A stretch of DNA of 64,000 nt, from positions 9,126,501 through 9,190,500 of the forward strand of contig CM072809.1 in the NCBI GenBank assembly GCA_037013495.1, in the 5' to 3' direction. This DNA comes from Hippophae tibetana (taxonomy: Eukaryota; Streptophyta; Magnoliopsida; Rosales; Elaeagnaceae). The position numbers and the translations under genes are program-made. The notes under the pieces are model-generated. The model searched no databases. It was not told the origin of the DNA and saw only the letters and a program-made list of their open reading frames with translations. This document shows positions 1 to 14,009 of the stretch, piece after piece (the first letter of the stretch is position 1; every line of letters begins with the position of its first letter).

Positions 1-423
1 CAAGTTCGGGTCTAGGTACTGGCTCTTTCATATTGTTGGCATGGTCGAGTATGCTGGATTGTTACTAATGTCTAATATTTCAACATCAAGCCAATTTCGT
101 TCTTCACTATAACTCTCCCTTTGAAGAGGGTAATTGGATGTCAGTGATGTGAAAAATCATTCAGATTCTAGGAAAGTGACATCCATGATAATATAGGTTA
201 TTTTAGTAAACGGATCGTAGCATCGGTAGCCCTTTTTTTATACGCAATACCCCAAGAATACACATCGGACAGTACATGGATCCAACTTAGTTCGTTGATT
301 TTTGTGGTGGACAAAAACAACACATATAAAAATTCGGAATAGAAACATCAAAATAATAGACAAGAGAACATGATCGGATAATACCTTTAATAGAGTTTGA
401 AATTGTAAGGTCTTTATGAGCAT
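1..423 (-). pseudogene. Ty1/copia retrotransposon pol fragment (integrase C-terminal part)
   Basis: Read on the minus strand, this stretch contains the 'KLDP...CVFLGY' block followed, after an in-frame stop, by 'GYRCYDP' and 'DVTFLESE'. These are the hallmark blocks at the integrase C-terminus of plant Ty1/copia polyproteins, where the chain enters the linker before reverse transcriptase. Stops occur after CVFLGYCV and after FLESE, so it cannot encode a working protein. The reading continues toward the window's left edge, so the rest of the element lies outside. No LTR is seen inside the window. It is a different copy from the element at 46.7-51.9 kb and lies on the other strand. The family call is fairly sure; the lineage is not determined. 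Confidence 0.7.
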
Positions 424-3400
424 GAGATTTAGTAGATAGTAATAACATCACTCCCCGAATTTTATTAGAGATATATAAATTTAAAATTTAAATGTTATAT
501 ATATATAATGTTTATATATGATAATAATTTATAAATAAATTTTAACTTTAATTTTTAAAAAATTCAATTTGGTTCGTATATAAAGAAAGCATGCAGTTTT
601 GCATGGTTCATTGTTCATCTCTATATAATAGTAATTATTGGAAATAGAGGTATTTTTTATATGAAAAAGTGACACATGATGGGGTTTATGCAACAATGAT
701 AAAAATGCCATTGGCACGTTCAAATAAGATAACTGCACAAGTTTGTTTTAAAAAATGCTAACAAATTAAGACTCAACAATATAAAATATATTTGAACATA
801 AGTGTGCAGGGAATTTATAATTGCACAGGGGTTAAAAGAAATAACCTTTTGGGTGTGACCCGGATCGTAGTTTATTTTTGTTGATACCAATATCACGCTA
901 GCATAAGATCTGTACTCGCAGTTCGTACTGAAATATTTTCAGCTCGTAATAAAAGTTGTATTTAACTCAGAACTCTAAACGCAAACCTCTCCTTCAAAAT
1001 ATCATAATAACTCCTCCCAGTCTTCCAAGTAGACTTTCACTTAATCGGTCCATATTAAGTATATTGAGGATGGTGAATATGTATTTTTTTTTCTTCTTCC
1101 AATTTTATCTACTCATTCCTATATACTTTTATTTAATTATTTAGATATGTAATTAATGATTTTCATTAATTTTTCAATTAAATGAAATTTCAGGACTTGA
1201 CTAAAACTTTTACTTTGTGGAAGTGAGTACGTCACTCCAATTCCGACCCTTATAAATATTAAGTCACCTAACAAACAAATATAATTTGGCTTAAAATTTT
1301 ATTTATTTCTTCTCTTACAACTTACTCATTTCAATTATATATAAATAAGTAGAATAATCTATACTCTCTATAATTAGAGAGTGCATGCATCTTTCTGAAT
1401 ATGAAAAACTCTTAACATTTAAGGGTAGAATAATATTTTTTTTATTTATCTATTATATTTTTATTATTAAAAAAAATATAATATATTATTTTATTTTAAG
1501 CATTATTTAATTAGATATCGTTTAAATTAATTTACTATTATTTATTCTTATAAATTTTTAATTTTTTTTCCTACTAAATGCCAATAGTAGTAAGAAAGAA
1601 GCAAAGAAATAACAAAAACAAAAGTCATATCTCTCATAGCGATACTACAGGGACAGTGACATATTTTATTTTTTTTTAGAAATGTTGATTTTTCTAAATT
1701 AAATTTATTGAAAGGTAGGCAGATCCACATATATAAGCACATGTTGAACTTAAAATGATCGTGTACCTCATTTGGCAAAAGTAGTTTGGTAACACCTGTC
1801 ACGCATGGCAAGCTACAGCCTGTGAACACGTATAATAAGTACTCAGAACATGCACTTATTGGAACATAATTTAACGTACGAATCATTTTAAAATAAAGAA
1901 GAGTAGAATTAATCCCTATGTAGCGCACACAACAGAGTGACAGACCACTAAAAAATGTCAAAAATTGCCTTGAAAATTTTAAAATTATAAAAATACCTTT
2001 ATTTTAGAAATTAGTAAACATTTTTACATAACATCTATTATTGTTTTATTATCTCATAAATTTTGTAATTTGATTGTAAATATCTCACTTAAAAATTAAT
2101 AACATGCAGTAAATTTTCAAACCTATTTTGCTATTTTGAAATACATAAAAGGCATTTGTAAGTTTTTTTTATTTAAGATAGTTATATACAAATGATCTTT
2201 ACGGGACTCAATTATGCAATTATGATAAATATTATCTTAATTAAAGAAAAAATTGTGAACCAACTTATATAAATTTTTCAAATGATTTTATAATTTAATA
2301 ACATATATTTCATTTAAATTAAATACCTAGAATATTTAAGATTTTAGCTACAGTTAATAGTGTGATTATTTATAAAATAAAATAAAAAGTAAATCACAAG
2401 ATAGATATTTACCATTTAATACATGGGAGATCAAAACATTTTGAGCGCCTGATCTTATTGACTATATTTCTCAATACCCATTGACCAGCCAGCATTTAAT
2501 GCAGGTAAAAGATTGTTTTTTTTTTTTAAAGTATTCCTTCACTATTCATGGTTCAAACGATATTGGCAACTTTTTTCTTATAATTTTGAAGAATAATGCT
2601 ATACTATGATTGTACTTTATTTTTTAAAATAAAATATATGGGAATAATTATTAATTATATATTTATATTTACTTAACACGTTAACTTTTTAACTTTGAAA
2701 TCTTTTTGGATTCTTATTATCATAACTTTTTAATTTTGAAACTTTTTTGGATTCTTATTGTCATAACTTTTTTGGATTCTTATTGTAATCATTTTAAAAG
2801 CTAGGCAAAGAAAAAAAATTCCTTTCAGGTAAGTATTTTTGCAAGCAATTATGCTAAAACTTAAAATAGGACCAAGGTCTTAGATTGAATTTATTTATTT
2901 ACCCTAGTCAAGGGTGTACGTGAGAGGTACATATATTAAGACTAATAAAGAAGGGTGTTAATTTGATGCAATACCTAATCAATTGTTATTCGGATAAGTT
3001 GATTGAGTATACTTTTTCTTAAAGTTTTTAAAGTATTGTTATGTAAGGTGTAGTTGTGTCAAAATAATGGGAAAAAATTGTTTTATATTTTTGTTTTTTT
3101 AATTTTAATTAATTACTTTTACTTATAATTTAAAGTGATTAACTATTTGTGTATTTTTTATGTTAGTTTAATACTTTATATATTTAACTTATTCTAATTT
3201 TGTGGTTTTTATCATTAGAGTTTACTTATTCTCATTTTTTATTCTATACAAATTAAAATTTTATATTTTTTATTTAGTTTAATAAATATTTGACTAAGAT
3301 GAAAAATGTAAATAGTAAATGTAAAGAGAAAAAAAATTTAAAAGTAGTAATCATCAAAATAGTTGAAAGTTTAATATTAAACGATATTTGTGCTCAAAAT

Positions 3401-4560
3401 AAAAAATATATATTACATAAATGTTGATAAAATTTGCATCCTTATTAATAGTTGTATATTATTTATCTTTAAAAATAATAAATTGTTGACCAAATTCATA
3501 TGTCTCACTTCAAATTTCATATACAACAAATAAAATTTAATAAACAATTCTATATTTATTTATATATTATATGTATACTTTTACCTTTTTTTCTAAGACT
3601 TATCGTGTCATGTATTAGTTTATAATGATTATAAAGAATTATACAAGATAAAATAATTATAAGATGCATAAATGGTTATATTTATAATATGAAATTTTTT
3701 TTATTGGGAAAATTTAAAATTGTTTGGATAAGATGTAAATAGATTAATTAATAAGAAAAGGATAAAAAATGTAGAATAGAATAAAAAAATTGTGATTATA
3801 AAAAATGTATGAAATTTTTATTTTATTCTTATTATTAATTACACATTAATACTATTATTATTTGATAAATTTGTTATTAAATAAATTATTTTTATGATAA
3901 TAATAATTTATATTGCGTGAAAATGTTTAGTAAAATTTAATAAGATATATGGAACGAACCATTATAATTAAAAAATAAAAACGAAGAAGTGAGAACAATA
4001 TGAATCCTAGAAAGTGAGGAATGATTGTAACAAACAAACTTAGGTTTAAATGCGATGAAATAAATTATTTTATACATAAAACTTTATTGTAAATCTCTTT
4101 ATGGTGTAAATATGTTTTTTTTAAATATAAAAATTATTATTTTTTATATGTTTAAAAATATAATGCACATATTTTTTTATAACATAAAAGATATATGATT
4201 TTTGTAAATGATCAAAAGTAAAATGATATAAATAATAATTTTATATAAAAATTGGAGTGGACAATCTATACTTAGGATGACAAGCTATATAAATTACTTG
4301 TAGAAAAAATATATTATTAATTAGATATACTTAGATTTTTTTTGTTTTGGTAGGATATATAAATCATATTTATATTTGTACTTAATTTTATGAGCTATGA
4401 TTATCAACTTACTTTCAAATTTTAACTAATAATTTTACATTCATTTTATAAGATAATTTGAAATTATTAATAAAAACAATAATATCTTAATTTTATATTA
4501 AAAATATATTATTTAAATTAGATGAATAAAAATAAAAAATATATCTTATTACTAATTTTA
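424..4560. other. Intergenic AT-rich DNA, no gene seen
   Basis: A long AT-rich stretch with runs of T and A and short stop-limited frames. The longest frame, a minus-strand frame at 1548-1961, has no recognisable domain and a composition like its surroundings. I see no RNA gene, LTR pair or clear inverted-repeat element here. Confidence 0.5.
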
Positions 4561-4719
4561 TACACCTTAATTACCTAAGAACGCTTGGGATACCAATAAG
4601 ATAAGATGCTACCTTTTTCTCATCTAACGCAAAGGAGCTCCTTTTTTCAATCAATCATACGCTTTAAAGTGCTTTGTGCCTTCATTTTTGTTGGATTTGG
4701 ATGGTATAATATTACAATT

Positions 4720-4807
4720 CACGTGTAACATGGAATAGTACGATGGACCATCCAATTTTATCCCATTTTTAGTAGAGAATCAAAAACTCTCTTCAACATG
4801 CCACGTG
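4720..4807. promoter_or_regulatory. Two G-box (CACGTG) motifs without an assigned gene
   Basis: Perfect palindromic CACGTG hexamers lie at 4720-4725 and 4802-4807, inside a local patch (about 4,600-4,830) that is less AT-rich than its surroundings. G-boxes bind plant bZIP and bHLH factors. No reading frame I can support begins within 2 kb on either side, so this could be a relic promoter, the promoter of a non-coding transcript, or chance. Confidence 0.25.
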
Positions 4808-4829
4808 GATCCATCTCAACCGTTCATTG

Positions 4830-7800
4830 GCAAAGAACTACAACACAAATAAAATCTTCTTAGAGAAATTGTGAAATTGTTTATCATTGTATGAATATAT
4901 ATATAAAGGTTAAGCTCTTTCAAATTCATGTTATTCTTCAAAGAAAAATGTTATTGGTGCACTATTTTTACCTCAAAAACGCACACCATTAAATATAAAT
5001 TTTAAATTATTAAAAAAAATTAATTTAAAAAATTATCAAATCATTCATTTTAAAAATTTATTTAATAATTATTTTTTCTATTTTTAAAGTCTTAGACACA
5101 TGTTTTTCACCATATATAGTCATAAAAAAATCTCTGTCTATTTCCCCCAACATAAGATATTCATTGAAGCAAAAAACTTAATCTTCAAGATTATGGATAA
5201 ACAAGTTTTTTTTTAATAACGAGTTAAATTATATTTTGCTTGATTAACATATACTATTAGTTTATCACTTGGTTTATGATGTGCAATTTAGGAAAATATT
5301 AGTGGTAGTTGAGAATTTTTAATTTTTTTAAAATTTAATTAGGTGTGCTTTGAGAAAGAAGCCACCTTGAGTTAAAAGAGGGTGGTGTGCCTTTTAAACT
5401 TATCTTCTTCAAAATGTAAGCTTTATAATTTATTTATTTTAAATATATACACATGATCATGTATTTCATCAAAATGTATAATTTAATCATCCATATATCT
5501 TTTAAATTATACATCTAAGGTCTTTTAATTTTTTAAAAGTTTCAATTAAATCCAAATAATATTTTTTGAAATTTTGAAAATATAACACCCAAAAAGTAAA
5601 AAATTAAAAATTAATAAAAAATCAATTTTTGAAAAAAAAATTAAGATTTTTTTCTATTTTAAATCTAGATTAGTTTTCTAATTATAAAAATTGAATTTTT
5701 AATATCTATTTAAAAATATTAATGAAAAAAAAACTATTTGGATTTGATAGAAGCTTTTAAAGAATCATATATATATATATATATATATATATCTTAAAAC
5801 TAAAGTGTATTTCTTCCGGAATTACGTAATTAAATTTTTTTAATGTGAATTGTAATAGATCACTCTCTTCTATATATTACAAACTAATCATTTGTCATAA
5901 AGTGCTTGAAAGGAAAACACAAACAATGAAACAATATCTCGTTTCCATATGTTGAATATATATTAAAAAAAAATCAGGTACTTGATCTGGTAATGTTACA
6001 ATTATGGTGTAGACCAATTAATTTAAGCAGCCGTGGAAATCGGAATAAAATGATTGTTTTATACAAACTCGTGAGGAAGGTAATTATTTTCCCCCGCCTG
6101 AGAGAGACCACATGGACTTGTATGTTGCTCCATCCTACAGTGGTACTTAATGCAGGATAAAATATTTATATTAAATTAAAAATTTATTTTTTAATTTAAC
6201 ATTTACACAGAGCTACACATATAGTTTGAACTACACACTATAAATCAAATAACATATATTATTATATTATAAAATAATTGATTAAACTTTTATTTTTTAA
6301 AAATTTATTAATTTTATCATTACAATTAAAATGACACATTCTAAGTTTGGGTTATAAGCCATAGAAATTAAACAATCCAGATTTTGAATGCTTATATAGT
6401 AAATAAAAAAATAGATAAATGATTTTTTTTTATCTTTATATAGTAAAGATATTAAATAAAAATTTACTAAATATAATATTTATAAGTACAACTTATTCAA
6501 CCAAAATATTTCATATTGAACATTGTTAAATGTTAAACTCTGTAAATTAAATCATATTTAGTGTTGAATCAATTAAATTATATTCAATATTAAGATGTTA
6601 TTGTTAATGTTATAAATTATAATTATGTTATTTTAACTGTAATAATTTATTTGTAACCGAGAAGGTTATGAAAAATATATTATTAAACATACAAAAAAAA
6701 TTAATTAGATTTTTAGTGCAAATCATGCATTTTTCCCATTAATATTAATATAAACTGCTTAGCAAATAGCAAGGCGTCATGTTATCATACATGATACATG
6801 TATGCAACTAAAATTTTATTTTAAAAGCTAATTTGAGGGGAATTAATGCTTGTTTTTTTAAATATGTATAAATGTCAACGATAATGGAATTATAAAATTA
6901 TAAAACAACATTTGTAAAATATGATTTTAATTACAGCTAGCGCAGCCTGCATGCCTGAACAAGCATTTTTCATCATTGTTATTCGAAAGGCTTGACCTTT
7001 TTTTATATTTTTAAAAACAAATTAAATAACAACTACTACTAACTACATATTATATTTTAAACCTATATACATTATGTATAGTCAAAGGCTGTATCTTAAT
7101 TATTTTCTAACCAAGTCATTTTCCTATTTTTTGCGTTTTCGTTTACACGAAAATCCCACTATCATATTATTTTCCGTTTGTTTCTGCTTGCCTGCTTGGT
7201 GCTTTAGTAACCGCTAATACGTTAACATATCTTATTTTAATATTAGTAAGTATTATCATATTTGTACAATTATTATGAATATTTTGGGGGATAAATATTT
7301 CTTATATTAAAATTGAATAAATAATTCCATCAATTTACATAAATTAAAAAATTTGATCAAATTTATTAAATTTAAATCATATTAAATTAACATATTTTAT
7401 AATTTGATAAGACTCGGATTTGAAAAAAACATACAATTTATTCGGATACGAATTCATAAATTTTATAATCCACTACAATCATATCTATATTGAATTATTA
7501 TTAATTATATTAAATTTATACTTTAGTTTTAAAAATAAATATAATCTATTAAATTTTTATAATAGTTTAATAATTATCTATACATATTTTTTATTCTTTT
7601 TATTTTTTTAACTGTAATTATAAATAATAAATTATATTAATAATACATTAATTTAAAATTTAAATATTATATATAATATGTTTTATATATGATAATAATT
7701 CATAAATAAATTTTCACATCTGATTAGAAAAAATTCAAGATGACTAATTCGATTTAATTACATTAATTACATTATAGAATTATACTTTCATTCAAATAAA

Positions 7801-10800
7801 TTTAAATTAAAAAATTTCAACCAATTAAGATGAGATTGAAGGAAAGTAAGTAAAAATTATATAATTTTGATACCTATGTCACACATTGCCCTAGATATGG
7901 GCTTATCGTTGTTTGATTTAGTTCTTACGATTAAGACCCTTTCTCTACATCTTCAAAGAAAAAAAATTAATGGGCCTTTATTGAAATTTGAAGCATTATG
8001 TCGCTTGCTATTTTAATTGGAGTATTATAATTTATGTATTATATCTAGATTTTGATTTAATAGTATTTTAAACATGTTTTTTATATTTTTAAATTTAAAT
8101 CAATATCTTATACTTTTTATTTAAATATTTCTCCTATTCACGAGTAAAGATCTCAAAACATTAATGAGAGAAAAAAAACCGGAATTATATTAAATATGAT
8201 ATTTATTACTTTTATGATAATTTAATCTATTTTTATTTTATTTATTTATTATTTTTATATTTTTTATTTGAATGAAGGAAATATATATATATATATTAAA
8301 AAAAAGTTGCAATGTGATATAGATTAAACTGGGAAAGGAAAAAAAAAGAATTGTATAAAGACAAACTATAATTTTTTTTTATAAAAAAAAGTGTACAAAA
8401 TTTTAGAATTTTTTTTAAAATAATAATAATAAAACTGTAAAAAGTATTAAAAAGATGAAAAATTGAAAAAGGTTGGATGGCTGATAATATTATCACTTTG
8501 TTTTGAGTTTTAAAGTTTATATTTTTATCTTCTTTTGTCTTTATTCATTTTTAGATTCAATTTTTTTTATTTAACTCATTCATATTGTTATTTTTTAAAA
8601 TCTTATTTTGTTATTATGTATTAAAATTCTTACATAGTTATCATATATATGTCTTATATATTATTATTTCAAAAATATATATGTAAAACTTATAATATTT
8701 TAAAAAATATATGTGAATTTTATACTCTTTAAAAAGTATGCACTTAAAGTAAGATATTTTTTTTAAAATATGTATATAAAATTTATATACTCATTCAAAA
8801 CTGTAGTTTTATATTTTATTTATACTATTTAAATAAAATTTACATTTTTTTTACAAATATATTATGTTTAAATAAAAAAAAGTGGGGCTTCTAGGCGTGT
8901 TCCTATTAAAAATTCCAGCCATTTTTCTTCACTTATTCTTTCATTTTATATCCATCCTAAAATGTTAGCAGGTCCAGCCCAAATCAGCTAATAAACCGAA
9001 CATCAATCTCTCACTTTTACCTACTTAGTAGAATAATTGTTTGTTGCTAAGGAACTTAGTAGAATAATTTGGATATACTAAGTGTAGGCACGATGGATTT
9101 AGTTAATTATTCATTTATTTTACAAATTAATACTATTTTAATAATTTTAGATATAATTTTTTTTATAAATAATATATATTGTAAATCAATATGGACGGAA
9201 TAATGAAAATAAAGATTGTTAAAGTACTTAAAATTTAAAAATAAAAAAATATTTACTTAATAAAAAAAATTTGTTAAAACATATTTTTCTCCCCTCCATT
9301 CCAACAAATATATATTACGTACTCATGATTAAGTTCAGAAGTTAATTTTAAAAAAAATGATAAATATATTAATGAATATGTATTAATATATAATATAATA
9401 TAATTAGAATTTATTATTTTTCAATTTTTATAGGTTCAATAAAATAAAAAACACCTAAACTCTCCAACTAGGTTAGTTTTCTAAATTTTAGGATATGCAC
9501 TGATGATCAAACAATTTATATAAGTGAAGATTTAATTTAATCTTAAATTGGATAGGTAAGGTAATTTTTGAAAATAAAATAAAATATGTTGACTCCTACT
9601 ATATGCTACATTGGAGAAAGATACACAAAAGGTAAATTCATAAAGTAGTGTGAGAAACCAATCAAATGCTACTGGAAAACTAGTTATATGTGAGGAATCT
9701 TAGTATCTCGACAAGAGATTTACTGTTCTAGTCTTAGGAGGAGCAAAAAACTCTCATTGCTAATTGCAAAATTTACCATGCAACTTAGAATTAGTGTATC
9801 AAAATTATTTATTTTTAATCAATTCAAATTTGATTTGACGAGAATTCAATCCAAATCAAATATGATATAATCAATACAAACTAATTAATTTAAGTTTAAA
9901 CATATAAATTTTTTTATAATCAGATATGATCAAATTAATATTAAAATTTATTTATAAATTATTACCATATATAAAATACAACATACACAACATTTAAATT
10001 TTAAATTTATATATTTATAACAAAATTTATTATTTATAATAACAACTAAGAAAATCAAAATAATAAGAAATATGTTGGTATAATTATTAAATTATTATAA
10101 ATATTTATATTTATTTGTAAGTTAAAATAATAATCTATTATAATTATGTATAATATTTAAATATAATATATTATAAAATAAAAATATATATATATTTATT
10201 TATAATTTAATAAAAATTTGATCCAAATCGAATTCAACAAATTATAAAATCAATCAATTCAATCCTTATAAATTCGATGGATCTCAATTTTAAAAAATTA
10301 ATAGGATTATTTACTTATCTCTACTACAAGTAGAGTCTCCTTACCAACTTCATTAATATCCTAAAAAAATAGCATATGATTTGGGTGCGAGGTTTTTTTA
10401 AAGATAAAAAGGAGTAAGAAAAATAAAATTCAAGAATACAAATAAGCTTTTTTTAAGAAATTACATGAGCAACCAATTTAATAAAAGAGTTAAAATTGTA
10501 ATGTTAAAGAAGATTTTAAACGCTTCATTATACAAAGTTACAAACAATAAATATAGGACATTTCCCAAACTAACCCCAATTATACGTTAATCACGTTATT
10601 TTTGGCTTGTATTTTCATCTTTCATGTCACGTTCAACCTTATTTGTATTATATCCTCCCTCTTTTTTTCATTTTTTTTTGTATGTTTAGTTGGTTCATCC
10701 ACTTGAAGCACAAATTAATTAGCAACCGTTTCTTCGTGCAACGGGGATGTATATTTTTTACATATATAAATAATAAATTATAAACATATCATTTAATTAT

Positions 10801-11423
10801 TGAATGACACAAATAATATTCAAGTATGCTTAATAGTATAAATCTATTAGTATTGTGATAAATTTATTGTCAAATTTCTTACTCTTGTATAAATTTATTA
10901 TCAAAATTCTTATTAGTGATATAAATCTAACACCAAATTCCTTATTAATATATAAATCTACCATAAAAAATAAAACATAGTGGTATATTTGTATCGCTAA
11001 TTATACTTGAGTATATTTGTGTCATTTGATAAAGTTAGATGATATGTTTATAACTTTCATGATAATTTAATGATATATTTGTTAGTTTATCATGTTTTAA
11101 ATTAAATCATTAATGCAAAACATATAGGGAGATATACAAAAGTTGAGAATTTTAGACGAATTAAAGTTACGAATTTAAAGAATAAAAATTATGGAAAAGA
11201 TAAAACAAAATTATGAGAGAAAACATATATTAAATTCAATATTTTAATCTAAGAAATAAGTTAAATATTATGTCCTATTTATAAGACTGAAATAATAAAC
11301 TAGATAAATACAAACTAATTAATAGAATTTTAAATTAATTTAAATAATTAAAAAGAAAACTCGAATTAAACGAGTTGGTGCAAATAAATGTAGTAGACTT
11401 GTGGAGTGATATGATGAGCCTAC
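4830..11423. other. Intergenic AT-rich DNA, no gene seen
   Basis: A gene-free stretch dominated by A/T runs, including an (AT)n tract near 5,768-5,792. The small frames, such as 7420-7611 and 8296-8496, are low-complexity Phe/Ile/Asn/Lys strings expected by chance in such DNA. I see no convincing element boundary. Confidence 0.5.
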
Positions 11424-11511
11424 GGTGAAAATTGATCAATCTATTGATGGTTAACTTAATGTGTGATGGTGAAAATTGATCAATCTATTGATGGTCAACT
11501 TAATGTGTGAT
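11424..11511. repeat. Tandem duplication of a 44-bp unit
   Basis: Two adjacent copies, 11424-11467 and 11468-11511, each begin GGTGAAAATTGATCAATC and end CTTAATGTGTGAT. They differ at only one position that I can see (ggTtaac versus ggTcaac). Near-identity suggests a recent slippage or repair duplication in otherwise gene-free DNA. Confidence 0.85.
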
Positions 11512-13990
11512 TAGGGCAATAAGAAACAATATAACCCTTGATATGACAACGGGGACATTTAATTTGAGATCCAAGTGAAGAATAATAAACTCTTTTATGA
11601 AAGATGTACTTTTAGGTATAAAAGATACATTAATGATAATTAGAGGTTGATAAGGGCTCAAAAATAATTTTTTAAAGAAAATGTATTTTTAATTTCATTA
11701 ACCTTATGGTAAGTCTCGTGAAAGATTCTAACATAATTTTTTACTAAATGTTATTCTAAAGGTCATAACATTTTATGCAAATATCATTAGAAAGTTTATT
11801 TGCACTTGGAGATTCGTGTAAATGCAACCCATGAGTTGGTTTTCCTTTTTAGTTGGAACACATGTACAAATAAATGATACCAATTTACACTTCACTAATT
11901 GAACTTAATATTAATATATTCATGTAAATGGTATATGTGATCTAAATTTTGAATGAATGGTAGGTCATTGATTGTATAATATTTTTTTAGACTCATTTAC
12001 ATTCTTGAGATTCAATTAAATTTGTATGAGTTTCTTGATAACTTCTTACCACGTGTGTAAACTCGATAGAGTATAGATGTTCGTTTAGAGGATGCGACTA
12101 AATGATTAATACTTATTGGCCATGATTGTAGTCTATGAAGAGTAATGAATTTTTCGAGATTATTAAATGTAAGAATAAATCACATATTAAAAAATTACTA
12201 GTAATAAACTTAATATGTTGTTAAAAGGGATTACTCTCTTTAATAGTTTAAATTTTTTGGGTTGAAAGGCAAGCATAACAGGTTTAATTTCTAACCGTGG
12301 ATCAACAACTAAAACTTTTTGTCGTTTTAATCGTGTGAAATGTCATTTTCCAGTCTTCGTCTTTTTTCTTCGTAAGTGAGAATATTTAATAATTAAACAC
12401 AGAGTGGGAAAATTAAGTACGTCTTATTAGATACATGAATGAAAGTATATAAGACATATGAGTTCAAATGAGCAAATGGGTTGGAATTATTTATATGTCG
12501 GAATAGTGTGTAAGTTTGAAATGATTGATCAACTAATGCAGATAGCTACTGTGATTTTTCTACCAATAAAAAAAAATCGATTTCCATGATTTTTATACAA
12601 GTTTTCAATAAACATGCTAAAAAGAGAATCAAAAACTTTATGGCGATAACTATGTACCCTAATTAACCTCACATGCTGGCCGCTCGTGACTTAAATGAAC
12701 GAGGCATTTGTTTTAAAAGTGGCACCATTTTTTAACACTTCTTTTATATTTTTATTAAATAAGTAATATATTAAAAAGTATTGTCTTTAAGAGTTATTAT
12801 ATATTCAACTCAATATTCTTTTACATGTTATTAACCCATAATAAAAAAAGATAAACAATATTGGTTCTTAATTTTATTATAATTTTTTTAAATAACTAAA
12901 TTAAGTTCTCAATTATTTGAAATGGTGCAAAACAAAACAATAAATAATTTAAGATGTCTATTTTAAAGTTTATTTTTCCCTCTATAGACGTCTATTATTT
13001 TATTATATTTATTGTATGTTTTTTTTCTCTAATTAATGTTCAAAACTTATATTGTTTATTATATATTTATTTTATTTAAATTAAAAAATAATTATTTTGG
13101 AAACAATTTCAAATTTTATTTAAAAGTTTCCTAAAAAATCTCAATTGTATACGGTTCTAAACAAAAATGTAATTACTAATTAGTTTTGTATTGGGTTCCA
13201 ACTTTATCGGAAAAAATATAATTAATGATGACAAAATTACATATATGTTTATTATTGGTTTTAATATACATTCCACGGTATGATTGATCGAAAATCCTAG
13301 TTACTTTTGTTTTTTTTTTATCTAAAATCTTGAATGAGTTAATTAACTTTTTGCTATAAAAAGATCTTCTTCAATAAAAACCACTCTCAAATAGTTTTAT
13401 TTTACTTAAATTTTAAATAAAAATACATATTTATGTTATTTATTTACCTATATCTAACTTGAGGATAACTTTTTTTATCCAAGTATTCATCTATAATGAT
13501 TTGTCATATTTATGTCTATAAAATTTGTATTTTATTTTCAATCTAGATATTTATATAGATGGTAACATTGAAAATCATAAAAATTACAACATGATATTAA
13601 AGTTTCATTTTTTCTAAAAACCTAACAAAATATCAATTGAAACGACTAAATAATTGATTAAAAATCTTACAATAAAATGAAAAATAAAAACTTAAGAATC
13701 TAAATGTTTAAGAAGTTTATTAGTTTTAATTTAACAATTTTAATTGATGATATATTTAAATTGATGATTTTTTATTTAGATTATATTTTTTATCTTAATA
13801 AAATTCTATTTTCTCAACAAAAAAAATTATATATATATATACACATACACTGCACATATTTAAATAAATTTTTTTAGAATTATTTAAATTATTTTAAGTG
13901 CTTCATCATTATGTTTCGCTTTCCCTGATCAACGATTGCTCTCTTTTATTTGATTATTCGTTTCGGTGTCTTCGTTGATTCGTACCTACA
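11512..13990. other. Intergenic DNA downstream of the SP1-like gene
   Basis: No supportable coding frame. The part nearest 13,990 presumably holds the 3'UTR and polyadenylation signals of the minus-strand SP1-like gene; I could not place its end. The stretch at 11.5-12.5 kb is slightly less AT-rich and may be old transposon sequence, but nothing diagnostic is visible. Confidence 0.4.
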
Positions 13991-14009
13991 AATCTGCAAA
14001 GCAGGGTCC

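Noticed and set aside
1548..1961. Minus-strand open frame of 137 codons
   Set aside because: No domain, no supporting splice context, and residue composition (Phe, Leu, Ile, Cys, Lys) as expected from the surrounding AT-rich DNA.
7420..7611. Plus-strand frame rich in Tyr/Phe/Ile/Asn
   Set aside because: Low-complexity translation of AT-rich DNA with no supporting evidence.
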